Source: Escarpia spicata
Taxonomy: Eukaryota > Annelida > Polychaeta > Sabellida > Siboglinidae
Assembly: GCA_963995525.1 (NCBI GenBank)
Contig: OZ023214.1
Coordinates: 11,470,428-11,534,427 of the forward strand
Direction: 5' to 3'
Length of the DNA stretch: 64,000 nucleotides
Part shown: positions 1-19,000 of the stretch, in pieces
How the letters are laid out: each line of letters begins with the position of its first letter
Numbering within the stretch: the first letter of the stretch is position 1
The notes under the pieces: model-generated
Database searches by the model: none
Told to the model about the DNA's origin: nothing
Seen by the model: only the letters and a program-made list of their open reading frames with translations
Made by a program: the position numbers and the translations under genes

Positions 1-1885
1 GGCTGGACCACGGTGAGATAAAACAGTACTTCTAAGACAGACTGGCCAATAGTACACATGCATGCTGTGTGCTCCACTCAATACTGTGATGTGTGCGTTT
101 ATAACAGAACATGTTTTCTTGACATTATGACACAGTCATTACCTGCAACTGACTTTTTGCAAGTGTGACATAAAGAACAATTTACTTGCCCAAAAAGACG
201 CTATTATTCAGTTTCGATATCCTCCAATTGACATGGTTTCATGGTACCACATTGGTATTCTCAACTACACACATGACCAAATAAAAAATGGCAGAAGAAT
301 GAGAGAAAGATGTAATCTTTGAGAGGGCAGTAGCGATTGTATTATGTGGCATCCACTACACAAGGAATTAAGAAGTCTTTCTATACTGCAATTAAAAGTA
401 CGGATATGGATTTACAGTTTTCAACTTTAACAATAGTTTGATTATCCAGGACCATGTAATATTGCAAGTTGTTCTTGTTGGGTAGATGACACTCATCAAA
501 GTCTGTGATGAAGGAAGCAGAAAATGTGCATGCTAGTTACAAAGATAGATAATAAATTGCCATGACTACATTTTGTGAGATGTCACTGTATTTGACTGTA
601 TTGCATGTCAGCCTATAACAATCATGAACCTAGATGTATTAATATTACACGGCCAACTACAATGCAGAAGTTCGTTATTCGGAAATGAACAAATGTCCTC
701 AGTGTAAATGTTCATTTTTGGTTTCTGACATATGGGGCAGCTCCACTCATCCGCATTTGCAATTTCTCATGTTTCAGCAGCGGCAGATTCACAGCTGAGC
801 CAGCATCTGGGCTAACGACACTGACAGAGCCACCAAAACCTGCAGGGTTTGGCGTACGCAGTGACTTATAGGCAGTGGACAGCTTGGTGCTACATAATAC
901 ATGGACTGCCTGCCACGTAAAACTGGCAGAAATCTTACAGCTGTTGTATGATACTGAACTGAACAAACGAACGTCTCTAAGTAAATGTAGATAAAGTATT
1001 GGAAGAGGTTGTCGTTTTGTGTTGCTTAGAAACAGTAGTATTGTTTTCAGTTCTTGGGGGCTTTGGTAGAGATGTGTAGAAGTGACGGTGCAAGGGACAC
1101 TTGAATAAATAACAAATTGAACTTTGTCCCACTTGACCTATCCACCATGTCACCTGTTGCATAGAAAGTCTGTCCAGTCATCAAAATGGATGCGTTCGGA
1201 CATTCCATCATATATTTTTGAAATTCAAACCCTAAAAGTGTTTTCTTTATGACAAAAACATGAGGCAAAATTTTTTTAGTTGCATTTTGAGTTAAACCAC
1301 CACCTTAAACTGTTTTTTAAGAAACTACAACATGCTTAATATTTACTGATTTGTTCATACTGTGAGTCACTTTTGCAATTGATGTTATTCAATAAATAAC
1401 AAATGTAATAACAAACATATGGCACGTGGATATAATTTTTGGTATTTTGCACCGTTTTATCTTTAATAATTTATGTATAAGCACTTTATTATAAAGTGAC
1501 TATTATATATATATAAAAAGTTTGTATGGAGTTGAGGAAAGTTATATACAGTGTATCATTGTGTATGGGACATGTTGATTCATTGGAAATTTGTTTTTAA
1601 AAGATGGATGATCTCGGAGTGCAACTTGAAAGTGATAACTGTATATGGAAATGTTTGATCTAGCAGGTGTCATGCCACTAGTAATGCAATGCAATGCCCA
1701 TGTATTATACATACTATGTAAATGTTGGTTTGGTTTAAGGAAGTGGGGGGATTGGGGCAAAGCAGACACGCTAAGCAATAAACATTTACAGTCCACATAT
1801 TTCTAATTTATGAAACACTACATCCAGATTTAATGTTGGCATTTGTTTAAAACAAAAGAAGTTTTGTGTCGTGTAATTGATGTCA
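1..1885. other. No recognised gene; AT-rich intergenic DNA
   Basis: No exon with recognisable protein similarity and no clear repeat was seen, apart from one short minus-strand open frame at 712-966 listed separately. The stretch is AT-rich with scattered short open frames in all directions, as expected for intergenic or intronic animal DNA. Confidence 0.5.
712..966 (-). other. Possible coding exon of unknown protein
   Basis: An 84-codon minus-strand frame has a balanced composition richer in Gly, Pro and Ser than the surrounding AT-rich DNA, including the stretch [20 protein letters not shown], and ends in TGA. This looks more like protein than the neighbouring frames and could be the last exon of a gene on the minus strand. 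I do not recognise the family and cannot define its acceptor site, so it may equally be chance. Confidence 0.2.
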
Positions 1886-2052
1886 AGCACATACACTGCT
1901 GAAAGTGTATCCACTGTGACATGTCCCCCTATCCCTGGAACAAAGATACACCGCTGAAAGTGTATCCACTGTGACATGTCCCACTATCCCTGGAACAATG
2001 ATACACTGCTGAAAGTGTATCCACTGTGACATGTCCCCTATCCCTGGAACAA
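1886..2052. repeat. Tandem repeat, three copies of a ~55-bp unit
   Basis: Three near-identical units carry GCTGAAAGTGTATCCACTGT followed by GACATGTCCC and CTATCCCTGGAACAA. They differ by a few substitutions and a one-base indel. The last copy runs into the LINE fragment that follows. Confidence 0.85.
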
Positions 2053-2600
2053 TGTGGACATTTTACAAAAATGATCACGTTAGGATCAAGGCCATGATCG
2101 GCAAGGTAAGAGGGGCATTTGTGGCACTGAAGGATATGTGGAAAACAAAAAGCTCAGCAACAACACCGAGATCGGCCTCTGAAGAACAACGTCCTGAGTG
2201 TACTATCATATGCTGTGGAATCTTGGAAGGTCATCAAAGGCATATGCCAGATGCAGGACATTTCTCAAAACAAGTGCCTCGGGAGGATACTGTGAAACTA
2301 CAGGCTAAAAGAAATCTCCAATGCAAAACTGCGTGAACGGACAGGTATGCAGACCCATCTCTCTCAAGTTTAAACACTGCAGATGGAGATGGATTGGAAA
2401 TGTCTGATAAATGCTGTAGACGTATAGTCCATGATTGGCCATACGCTGGACCCCCTGGTGGCAAGAGAGACCCAAGGAGACATGGAGGAGATCAGTGGAG
2501 TGGGAGATGAGAGCACTCAGGTGGAGTTGGGGCCAGGTCACGAGGCTTGCAGCGAACAGGCAGTAATGGCATTCTTTGGTGTCAGGATTAAATAATTATG
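2053..2600 (+). pseudogene. Decayed non-LTR retrotransposon, C-terminal part of ORF2
   Basis: Conceptual translation with frameshifts gives the familiar end of an RTE-like LINE polyprotein: IGKVRGAFVALKDMWK, then LSYAVESWKVIK, then KCLGRIL, then an ISNAKLRERT-like stretch and a final region with QVELG. Stops and frameshifts show it is dead. It is followed at about 2614-2680 by an AT-rich tail with GCGCCACATCC and GCGCTTTACAA, a kind of motif often seen at LINE/SINE 3' ends. The exact clade is not resolved. Confidence 0.65.
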
Positions 2601-2680
2601 TTAAGGGAAAATAATATTTTATTTTGTTAAGCGCCACATCCAATATTGTTCACAGCGCTTTACAACAATATACAAGTGTA

Positions 2681-3412
2681 TGTTAAAAATAATGCATTTG
2701 AATAAAAAAATTTAGTTGTTATATCATAGATAAAATGAACTAATACTAATAGCAGTTAAAACAATAAATATAGTAGAAGTAGAAAAGGAATGTAGCTAAA
2801 ATTACACAATTTGTTTATGAAAACAAAGACGAACTAGGCAAACCTTGGAAACATGAAAGTAAAGCGAAAAAATGCATGGTGATTTGATCATACTGTTTTT
2901 TTCATTAATCATGACTGTTCAAACAGAGATTTTGCATTGCAGTTTAATTAACAGAATGTGACATATGGTTATGCAGGAGTTTTAATTTGTCTTACCTGTA
3001 ATAGTAACTGCATTAACTTTAATGGTAATTTGTCCACGTTGCTACACATTTACTGTAGGTGATAATTTCAACCATGCCAGAATTGCTAGAATATTTTTGA
3101 TTTACACATAAGTAGATGTTATATGTCATTTAGTTCGAAGCTTTCCAGCTAACATGAAAGTCAATCAAAGAAATGTGAAAAGTTACACATAAATGTGCTA
3201 AAAGCCCAAGATTGGGCTGTTTGGAGTACTCAACCTAAGACCTGAAAAATGTACAATGCCAAGATGTTGACTGATTTCTCGAGCAAGTGGATTGCATCAA
3301 AATGGTAATGCTATAGTCTAATGTTTTCATCCCATTCGTGTAAAATGGTGCTTATGATCACTTTCCCAAACTTATCCGCTTTTCCTCGATTTTCCCTACT
3401 TATAAAAAATGT
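2681..3412. other. AT-rich intergenic DNA, nothing recognised
   Basis: No coding similarity, tandem structure or element ends were identified in this stretch. Confidence 0.4.
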
Positions 3413-4435
3413 TATGGGGTCAATATACAGTTAGTTTTCCCATTGGTGACAATGTTAACGTTTTGTCCGAATTGCATATTTCTAGCTCTCGTGAAATGTC
3501 TGTATGTGTGACACCCGTCAATATTTACGAATGCTGGCAAGCATTACTCCGCCAAACAGGGTCAAACAGGCAAATTGCTGCAAAATATCCTTCCGCTTAT
3601 TCAAATCATCTAGAAATCCACCATTTTACAGTCAACACCTACAATCACAGGTCTGAAAATCTATGTAACAAAACAGGAAGTCTAACTGTAGTTGTTCTCC
3701 TCGTCGTTCCCTGTCTTCAGGGGTGATGCTGGCTTGGATACATCGACATTTTCTTTCTCTTCCTCCTCAATGCACTTGCACTACTTTCTCTACCACCTTT
3801 CTCCATTCTCCTCGATCTTTTCCTCCATTCTTTTTCCATCCCTCCAGGTCTCTCTTCACGCAATCCTCCCACCTCAGTCTCGGTCGCTCTCGTCTTCTTT
3901 TTCCCTCCACTCTCTGGGCATCTGCTTTCTTTGCCATCCATTCTTCTCCCATTTGCTCCACATGTCCTGCCCAGTAAAAATTACTTCTCACCAACTTCTT
4001 CTTGAAACTTTCTTCCACACCAACATCCTCCATCAGCTCTTCCACTCTTCGCTTATCTATTCTCGTTACCCTCGTAATCCTCCTAACCCAGTTGTTTTCA
4101 CAACCTTGTACCCTCTCCTGTTGTTTCTCTGTCATTGCTATAGTCTCTAGGCTATACAGGTAGGCTGGTGTCACACATGCACATAGTATCTTTCCCTTGA
4201 GTTTTTGCGATATGTGCCTGTCTCCCATCACACCTACTTTCCTCCATGCCTACTCGCCCTTGCTTGTATTCTCCTGCGAATTTCTGTCTCTGAGGAGCCA
4301 TCTCCACATACTGCACCACCCAGGTATACAAAAATGTCTCTTTGTTTAAGTTTCTTCCCCTCCAGGTGTATTTTCAGTTCTTTGCTTTGTTGCCCAACCC
4401 ACAGCACTTCACTCTTTTTCTGTAGTATGACCCCT
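3413..4435 (+). mobile_element. GGGGTCA element copy A1, split by a LINE insertion
   Basis: The copy begins TTAT-GGGGTCA and shares with the copies at 4436, 5151 and 6236 the sequence GTTAACGTTTTGTC, a CTCGTRAAATGYCTGTATGT motif, ATTTTACAGTCAACA and the sub-terminal ACAGGAAGTCTAACT. Its end, TGACCCC, lies at 4429-4435 beyond a 0.7-kb LINE fragment. The LINE is flanked by CTGTAG on both sides, which looks like a target duplication. No transposase is encoded, so this is a non-autonomous DNA element. Confidence 0.6.
3693..4424 (-). pseudogene. Non-LTR retrotransposon fragment (RT thumb to ORF2 end)
   Basis: Read on the minus strand it encodes the end of a LINE ORF2: a FVYLGG box with DGSSETEIRRRIQARAS, then KLKGKILCACVTPAYLYSLE, then [20 protein letters not shown], then YWAGHVEQM, then GKRRRERPRLRWEDCVKRDL. 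One frameshift near 4230 separates the two parts. A second, more decayed copy of the same family lies at 29940-30440. Confidence 0.8.
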
Positions 4436-4795
4436 TATGGGGTCAGCACACTGTTGGTTTTCCCATAGGCGACCATGTTAACGTTTTGTCTGATTATAAG
4501 AAAACGTGACCTATAAAATGTCTTAAACTTCTCACCTGCTGTTATCATCATCTCATTGACATGCTGATAGATTTTAACAAAAATTGCATACTTCCAGCTC
4601 TCGTAAAATGCCTGTATGTGTGACTAAGAAATCCACCATTTTACAGTCAACACCTTCTAAAATCACACATGAAAATCTCCCTACTCCAATGCACTTATGT
4701 CACAGCATGTGAATTTTATAAAAAAAATCATTTCTCAAAAATACACAGCATTTTTCTTCGGACAGGAAGTCTAACTAGAACAAGACCCCTTATGT
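4436..4795 (+). mobile_element. GGGGTCA element copy A2, directly next to A1
   Basis: It starts GGGGTCAGC at the A1/A2 junction (GACCCCTTATGGGGTC) and ends AAGACCCC. It is a shortened relative of the copy at 6236-6697 in inverted orientation, with matching blocks such as ACGTGACCTA, TGTTATCATCATCTCATTGA and the sub-terminal CAGGAAGTCTAACT. It ends about 160 bp before the GMPR start codon. Confidence 0.6.
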
Positions 4796-4957
4796 CTGTT
4801 TGGCAAAAATGCGATGTCTAGTGGTGCCATCACGAGCGAATATTAAGCCGGCAACTTCCGGTTCCTTTTATCGGCTACGGAGCTGTCAAACAAATCGAGT
4901 TTGTACAAGAAGTCGGTCGCGTATTTAAGAGTTTAAGTTATATAGTAGTTATTCACC
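4796..4957 (+). promoter_or_regulatory. GMPR: GMPR promoter / 5' UTR region
   Basis: This short unique stretch between a transposon remnant and the GMPR start codon must hold the 5' UTR and probably the core promoter. It contains ACTTCCGG at 4854-4861, the reverse complement of the CCGGAAGT core bound by ETS-family factors, which is frequent in TATA-less housekeeping promoters. No clear TATA box is seen. The assignment is inference; the transcription start was not determined. Confidence 0.4.
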
Positions 4958-11023
<6,066 letters not shown>

Positions 11024-12798
11024 TGACCGCGTGAGTGGGCTCCACCGCGCCATCAGCTGTCATAGGTTGTGTTTACTGTTGCACACTCTCTTGCTGCACA
11101 CATGTGTTAGAAACATAACCCCACTGCTTTAACCTGGGTTTGAAATTCGACTAGACAAGCACAACTGGATTGATGTTTCAGTTATGTGTCAATGTCTTGA
11201 GATGGCATTTTATTGCAGTGGACATGTATAAATGACCTTTAACCTTTGTCAACTGAGTGTAGCATGCAACTTTTATTTAGTTCAAACTGTCTTTCTATTG
11301 CTAATCATAATATAGAATCAAGAAACATTACGCTCTAATTCATTGTTGAATTATGGCGTAATTATCGAGATAAAACCACATCGACCAGTCTACCCTCTAA
11401 TATTCCCTATGTGATAACTGTGGCTGAATATTGATTTAGAAACTAGCAGAAACCAGAGGGAAAATAATCTAGGGCTATTTGTATGGCACTGGAATCGTTA
11501 CTCGATTCTATGGGTTCTTCAGCTAAGGAGATTCTTACGTTTTTGTAAAGTTCATGTGACAAATATAGGCTCCTTAATTGAGTGTTCGTTTCCGATACAT
11601 ATATCACCTGATATTGAAGTTTTGTTTGATTTTACAGAAAGTGTGTAGAAACAATGTCCACGCTGCCATCTTTACAGAAGCATTATCAGATGCCAAATAC
11701 ATGTGACAAGGATTGCTAAAATAAAAAAATTATAGTATTATTAATATGCGAACAGCAAAATTCTGCTTCAGCTTGAATTTTGATTCAAAATTGAATTTAA
11801 ACAATGTATCAAACCATGACATTGCAGAGAGTGCTGCCTACTCTGTGTGTGGTACTATTTCTATGAAATGAAAATTTGAAGCAACCCCCTTGTTATATAA
11901 TTTAGATCTAGATTTGTTTATAATGTATCTGAATCTCCACTATAACGATCATGTCAATTATTGGGGCTTTCTACGAGTATTTTTCTAGGTTGTAGCTGGT
12001 GTGAAACTACTTTATACAATGTCTAATTGTCTATAATTATTTATGCCAATTTTGTGGGACATTATATACCAGGATGAAGTTATAATAAATTGTTTGTGTT
12101 TTACAGTTTGTGTTATTTGTTGCAAAGCCTGGTGTTTGGCATAGAACTTGGTGCAAGTCATACCGATTTTCAGCTGCTGATAATTAACTGGCTCTCTGTT
12201 AATTACATCGACATGTCTTTTGGGTATGCCATTGGGTTGTTTCCATTCTAGAGGAAATACTCCTTTCAGTGACAAGATGATTTTACTATTTTCTTTAGCA
12301 GTTTTGGATTATTCTGCCAATTTACGCTGGGAAGATCACATAAATTTTGTCAAATCAACATTTATTATTGTTATTTCTTTCCCTACCCCATATCTACAAG
12401 ACATTGACTATCTGTTTCTTAAAAATGATCAAGTTGCATTGTGGAGATAAATAATAGATCACATACGATTGAAAACAGCTGTTTCATTTAATGCACATTT
12501 ATTATCAATCTATTTACAAATACATGTTAATTAGAACAGATACAAAGGTGATACAATTTACTTGGACATGTAAGCCTGCATTTTGTCTCTCCAGCATGAA
12601 TATTACCTATAATAAACACTGATACTAAACACAACTGGGAAACAAGTCTGTAATTAAACTTATGAAATAACCAACTGAAGATATACATTTATGCAGTTAC
12701 TTAGGCCTTTGCTTCATTGCCAGTTTAAAAGCAAAGTGATGTATAGTTTTCCAAAATAACTTATTCATTGGTGGCCAAAGATGTGAGACATGACGTCA
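11024..12798. other. Intergenic region holding the 3' UTRs of GMPR and PIEZO
   Basis: No exon was recognised. The two genes converge here. A plus-strand AATAAA at about 11720-11725 is a candidate GMPR poly(A) signal. A TTTATT at about 12498-12503 (AATAAA on the minus strand), some 300 bp past the PIEZO stop, is a candidate for PIEZO. Both are sequence matches only. Confidence 0.4.
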
Positions 12799-13051
12799 TC
12801 ACTCGGCCTTCGGTCGGGTGATCTTAATGAGTGTTTCTGGAGATCGATAAAGGAATATAAGTTTGGCAAAGAGCTCCTCTTCGAGGGCCATGTCTCCATT
12901 CTCGCGCACCAGGTATATGTCCTGGCACAGGCGCAAGATGCGGCCCACGTACGGCATCTCCGTGTAGATGACACTATGTGACAGGTTCTCTGTCATCATC
13001 CGCACCAACTTCCCCACCATGAACACCAGCGACACGTACAGGCCGACAACA
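12799..13051 (-). CDS. PIEZO: PIEZO exon 1 from the 3' end: inner helix and C-terminal domain
   Basis: After acceptor CTGTTGCAG the exon reads [17 protein letters not shown] (pore-lining inner helix), then [35 protein letters not shown] and a stop at 12799-12801. It matches the last residues of human PIEZO1 closely. The acidic FEELP motif of vertebrates is YTEMP here. The acceptor and first ~30 exon bases are the seed of the 41-bp array that follows. Confidence 0.96.
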
Positions 13052-16000
13052 CTGCAACAGACAACACCAGTGACACATACAGGCTGACAACATTGCAACA
13101 CAGACAACACCAGCGACACATACAGGCCCACAACACTGCCACATACAACACCAGCGACAGGTACAGGCCCACAACACTGCAACAAACAACACCAGCGATA
13201 TGTACAGTCCCACAACACTGCAACAGACAACACCAGAGACACGTACAGGCCCACAACACTGCAACAGACAACACCAGAAACACATACAAGCCCACAACAC
13301 TGCAACAGACAACACCAGCGACACATACAAGCCCACAACACTGCAACAGACAACACCAGTGAAACATACAGGCCCACAACACTGCAACAGACAACACCAG
13401 TGAAACATACAGGCCCACAACACTGCAACAGACAACACCAGTGAAACATACAAGCCCACAACACTGCAACAGACAACACCAGTGAAACATACAGGCCCAC
13501 AACACTGTAACAGACAACACCAGTGAAACATACAGGCCCACAACACTGTAACAGACAACACCAGCGACACATACAGGCCCACAACACTGCAACAGACAAC
13601 ACCAGTGAAACATACAGGCCTGCAACAGACAACACCAGTGAAACATACAGGCCCACAACACTGTAACAGACAACACCAGTGAAACATACAGGCCCACAAC
13701 ACTGTAACAGACAACACCAGTGAAACATACAGGCCCACAACACTGTAACAGACAACACCAGTGAAACATACAGGCCCACAACACTGTAACAGACAACACC
13801 AGTGAAACATACAGGCCCACAACACTGCAACAGACAACACCAGTGAAACATACAGGCCCAAAACACTGTAACAGACACCACCAGTGAAACATACAGGCCC
13901 ACAACACTGTAACAGACAACACCAGCGACACATACAGGCCCACAACACTGTAACAGACAACACCAGTGAAACATACAGGCCCACAACACTGCAACAGACA
14001 ACACCAGTGAAACATACAGGCCCACAACACTGTAACAGACAACACCAGTGAAACATACAGGCCCACAACACTGTAACAGACAACACCAGTGAAACATACA
14101 GGCCCACAACACTGCAACAGACAACACCAGCGACACATACAAGCCCACAACACTGCAACAGACAACACCAGTGAAACATACAAGCCCACAACACTGCAAC
14201 AGACAACACCAGTGAAACATACAGGCCCACAACACTGCAACAGACAACACCAGTGAAACATACAGGCCCACAACACTGTAACAGACAACACCAGTGAAAC
14301 ATACAGGCCCACAACACTGCAACAGACAACACCAGCGACACATACAAGCCCACAACACTGCAACAGACAACACCAGTGAAACATACAGGCCCACAACACT
14401 GTAACAGACAACACCAGTGAAACATACAGGCCCACAACACTGTAACAAACAACACCAGTGAAACATATAGGCCCACAACACTGTAACAGACAACACCAGT
14501 GAAACATACAGGCCCACAACACTGTAACAGACAACACCAGTGAAACATACAGGCCCACAACACTGCAACAGACAACACCAGTGAAACATACAGGCCCAAA
14601 ACACTGTAACAGACAACACCAGTGAAACATACAGGCCCACAACACTGTAACAGACAACACCAGCGACACATACAGGCCCACAACGCTGTAACAGACAACA
14701 CCAGTGAAACATACAGGCCCACAACACTGTAACAGACAACACCAGTGAAACATACAGGCCCACAACACTGTAACAGATAACAAGCGACAACACAAGCCCA
14801 CAACACTGCAACAGACAACACCAGTGAAACATACAGGCCCACAACACTGTAACAGATAACAAGCGACAACACAAGCCCACAACACTGCAACAGACAACAC
14901 CAGTGAAACATACAGGCCCACAACACTGTAACAGACAACAAGCGACAACACAAGCCCACAACACTGCAACAGACAACACCAGTGAAACATACAGGCCCAC
15001 AACACTGTAACAGATAACAAGCGACAACACAAGCCCACAACACTGCAACAGACAACACCAGTGAAACATACAGGCCCACAACACTGTAACAGACAACAAG
15101 CGACAACACAAGCCCACAACACTGCAACAGACAACACCAGTGAAACATACAGGCCCACAACACTGTAACAGACAACAAGCGACAACACAAGCCCACAACA
15201 CTGCAACAGACAACACCAGTGAAACATACAGGCCCACAACACTGTAACAGACAACAAGCGACAACACAAGCCCACAACACTGCAACAGACAACACCAGTG
15301 AAACATACAGGCCCACAACACTGCAACAGACAACACCAGTGAAACATACAGGCCCACAACACTGCAACAGACAACACCAGTGAAACATACAGGCCCACAA
15401 CACTGCAACAGACAACACCAGTGAAACATACAGGCCCACAACACTGTAACAGACAACAACACAAGCCCACAACACTGCAACAGACAACACCAGTGAAACA
15501 TACAGGCCCACAACACTGCAACAGACAACACCAGTGAAACATACAGGCCCACAACACTGCAACAGACAACACCAGTGAAACATACAGGCCCACAACACTG
15601 CAACAGACAACACCAGTGAAACATACAGGCCCACAACACTGCAACAGACAACACCAGTGAAACATACAGGCCCACAACACTGCAACAGACAACACCAGTG
15701 AAACATACAGGCCCACAACACTGCAACAGACAACACCAGTGAAACATACAGGCCCACAACACTGTAACAGACAACAACACAAGCCCACAACACTGCAACA
15801 GACAACACCAGTGAAACATACAGGCCCACAACACTGCAACAGACAACACCAGTGAAACATACAAGCCCACAACACTGCAACAGACAACACCAGTGAAACA
15901 TACAGGCCCACAACACTGTAACAGACAACACCAGTGAAACATACAGGCCCACAACACTGTAACAGACAACACCAGCGACACATACAGGCCCACAACACTG

Positions 16001-19000
16001 CAACAGACAACACCAGTGAAACATACAGGCCTGCAACAGACAACACCAGTGAAACATACAGGCCCACAACACTGTAACAGACAACACCAGTGAAACATAC
16101 AGGCCCACAACACTGTAACAGACAACACCAGTGAAACATACAGGCCCACAACACTGTAACAGACAACACCAGTGAAACATACAGGCCCACAACACTGCAA
16201 CAGACAACACCAGTGAAACATACAGGCCCAAAACACTGTAACAGACACCACCAGTGAAACATACAGGCCCACAACACTGTAACAGACAACACCAGCGACA
16301 CATACAGGCCCACAACACTGTAACAGACAACACCAGTGAAACATACAGGCCCACAACACTGTAACAGACAACACCAGTGAAACATACAGGCCCACAACAC
16401 TGCAACAGACAACACCAGTGAAACATACAGGCCTGCAACAGACAACACCAGTGAAACATACAGGCCCACAACACTGTAACAGACAACACCAGTGAAACAT
16501 ACAGGCCCACAACACTGTAACAGACAACACCAGTGAAACATACAGGCCCACAACACTGTAACAGACAACACCAGTGAAACATACAGGCCCACAACACTGC
16601 AACAGACAACACCAGTGAAACATACAGGCCCAAAACACTGTAACAGACAACACCAGTGAAACATACAGGCCCACAACACTGTAACAGACAACACCAGTGA
16701 AACATACAGGCCCACAACGCTGTAACAGACAACACCAGTGAAACATACAGGCCCACAACACTGTAACAGACAACACCAGTGAAACATACAGGCCCACAAC
16801 ACTGTAACAGACAACACCAGTGAAACATACAGGCCCACAACACTGTAACAGACAACACCAGTGAAACATACAGGCCCACAACACTGCAACAGACAACACC
16901 AGCGACACATACAAGCCCACAACACTGCAACAGACAACACCAGTGAAACATACAAGCCCACAACACTGCAACAGACAACACCAGTGAAACATACAGGCCC
17001 ACAACACTGTAACAGACAACACCAGTGAAACATACAGGCCCACAACACTGTAACAGACAACACCAGTGAAACATATAGGCCCACAACACTGTAACAGACA
17101 ACACCAGTGAAACATACAGGCCCACAACACTGTAACAGACAACACCAGTGAAACATACAGGCCCACAACACTGTAACAGACAACACCAGTGAAACATATA
17201 GGCCCACAACACTGTAACAGACAACACCAGTGAAACATACAGGCCCACAACACTGTAACAGACAACACCAGTGAAACATACAGGCCCACAACACTGCAAC
17301 AGACAACACCAGTGAAACATACAGGCCCAAAACACTGTAACAGACAACACCAGTGAAACATACAGGCCCACAACACTGTAACAGACAACACCAGCGACAC
17401 ATACAGGCCCACAACGCTGTAACAGACAACACCAGTGAAACATACAGGCCCACAACACTGTAACAGACAACACCAGTGAAACATACAGGCCCACAACACT
17501 GTAACAGATAACAAGCGACAACACAAGCCCACAACACTGCAACAGACAACACCAGTGAAACATACAGGCCCACAACACTGTAACAGATAACAAGCGACAA
17601 CACAAGCCCACAACACTGCAACAGACAACACCAGTGAAACATACAGGCCCACAACACTGTAACAGACAACAAGCGACAACACAAGCCCACAACACTGCAA
17701 CAGACAACACCAGTGAAACATACAGGCCCACAACACTGTAACAGATAACAAGCGACAACACAAGCCCACAACACTGCAACAGACAACACCAGTGAAACAT
17801 ACAGGCCCACAACACTGTAACAGACAACAAGCGACAACACAAGCCCACAACACTGCAACAGACAACACCAGTGAAACATACAGGCCCACAACACTGTAAC
17901 AGACAACAAGCGACAACACAAGCCCACAACACTGCAACAGACAACACCAGTGAAACATACAGGCCCACAACACTGCAACAGACAACACCAGTGAAACATA
18001 CAGGCCCACAACACTGTAACAGACAACAAGCGACAACACAAGCCCACAACACTGCAACAGACAACACCAGTGAAACATACAGGCCCACAACACTGCAACA
18101 GACAACACCAGTGAAACATACAGGCCCACAACACTGCAACAGACAACACCAGTGAAACATACAGGCCCACAACACTGTAACAGACAACAACACAAGCCCA
18201 CAACACTGCAACAGACAACACCAGTGAAACATACAGGCCCACAACACTGCAACAGACAACACCAGTGAAACATACAGGCCCACAACACTGCAACAGACAA
18301 CACCAGTGAAACATACAGGCCCACAACACTGCAACAGACAACACCAGTGAAACATACAGGCCCACAGCACTGCAACAGACAACACCAGTGAAACATACAG
18401 GCCCACAACACTGTAACAGACAACAAGCGACAACACAAGCCCACAACACTGCAACAGACAACACCAGTGAAACATACAGGCCCACAACACTGCAACAGAC
18501 AACACCAGTGAAACATACAGGCCCACAACACTGTAACAGACAACAAGCGACAACACAAGCCCACAACACTGCAACAGACAACACCAGTGAAACATACAGG
18601 CCCACAACACTGCAACAGACAACACCAGTGAAACATACAGGCCCACAACACTGCAACAGACAACACCAGTGAAACATACAGGCCCACAGCACTGCAACAG
18701 ACAACACCAGTGAAACATACAGGCCCACAACACTGTAACAGATAACAAGCAACAACACAAGCACTCAAGCAAGCAACTGTCATGGCTGAAATAAGCGACC
18801 ACGCAAGAGCGCAAGCAAGCAGATGTCACTGAAGCAAGTGACATGCAGCGGTACTAGCAGAAGGAAATGTATGAAGAATGAGCAACTGACCCGTAACTCG
18901 TGACAGTGGCAAGGATGCTGGGGGCAACCCTTTCATTGAAGGTCACAAGACGGATGGTGCTGTGCCATGTATATGTGTTGCCTGCACTCTTTGGCTGGAA

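Noticed and set aside
3692..4150. Plus-strand Ser/Phe/Pro-rich 152-codon frame
   Set aside because: Antisense of a LINE ORF2 fragment whose minus-strand translation shows clear reverse-transcriptase tail motifs.
12799..18844. Three overlapping minus-strand open frames of about 1,920-1,990 codons
   Set aside because: They are translations of the 41-bp minisatellite in three frames at once. Only the final ~80 codons of one (12799-13051) are real, as the last PIEZO exon.
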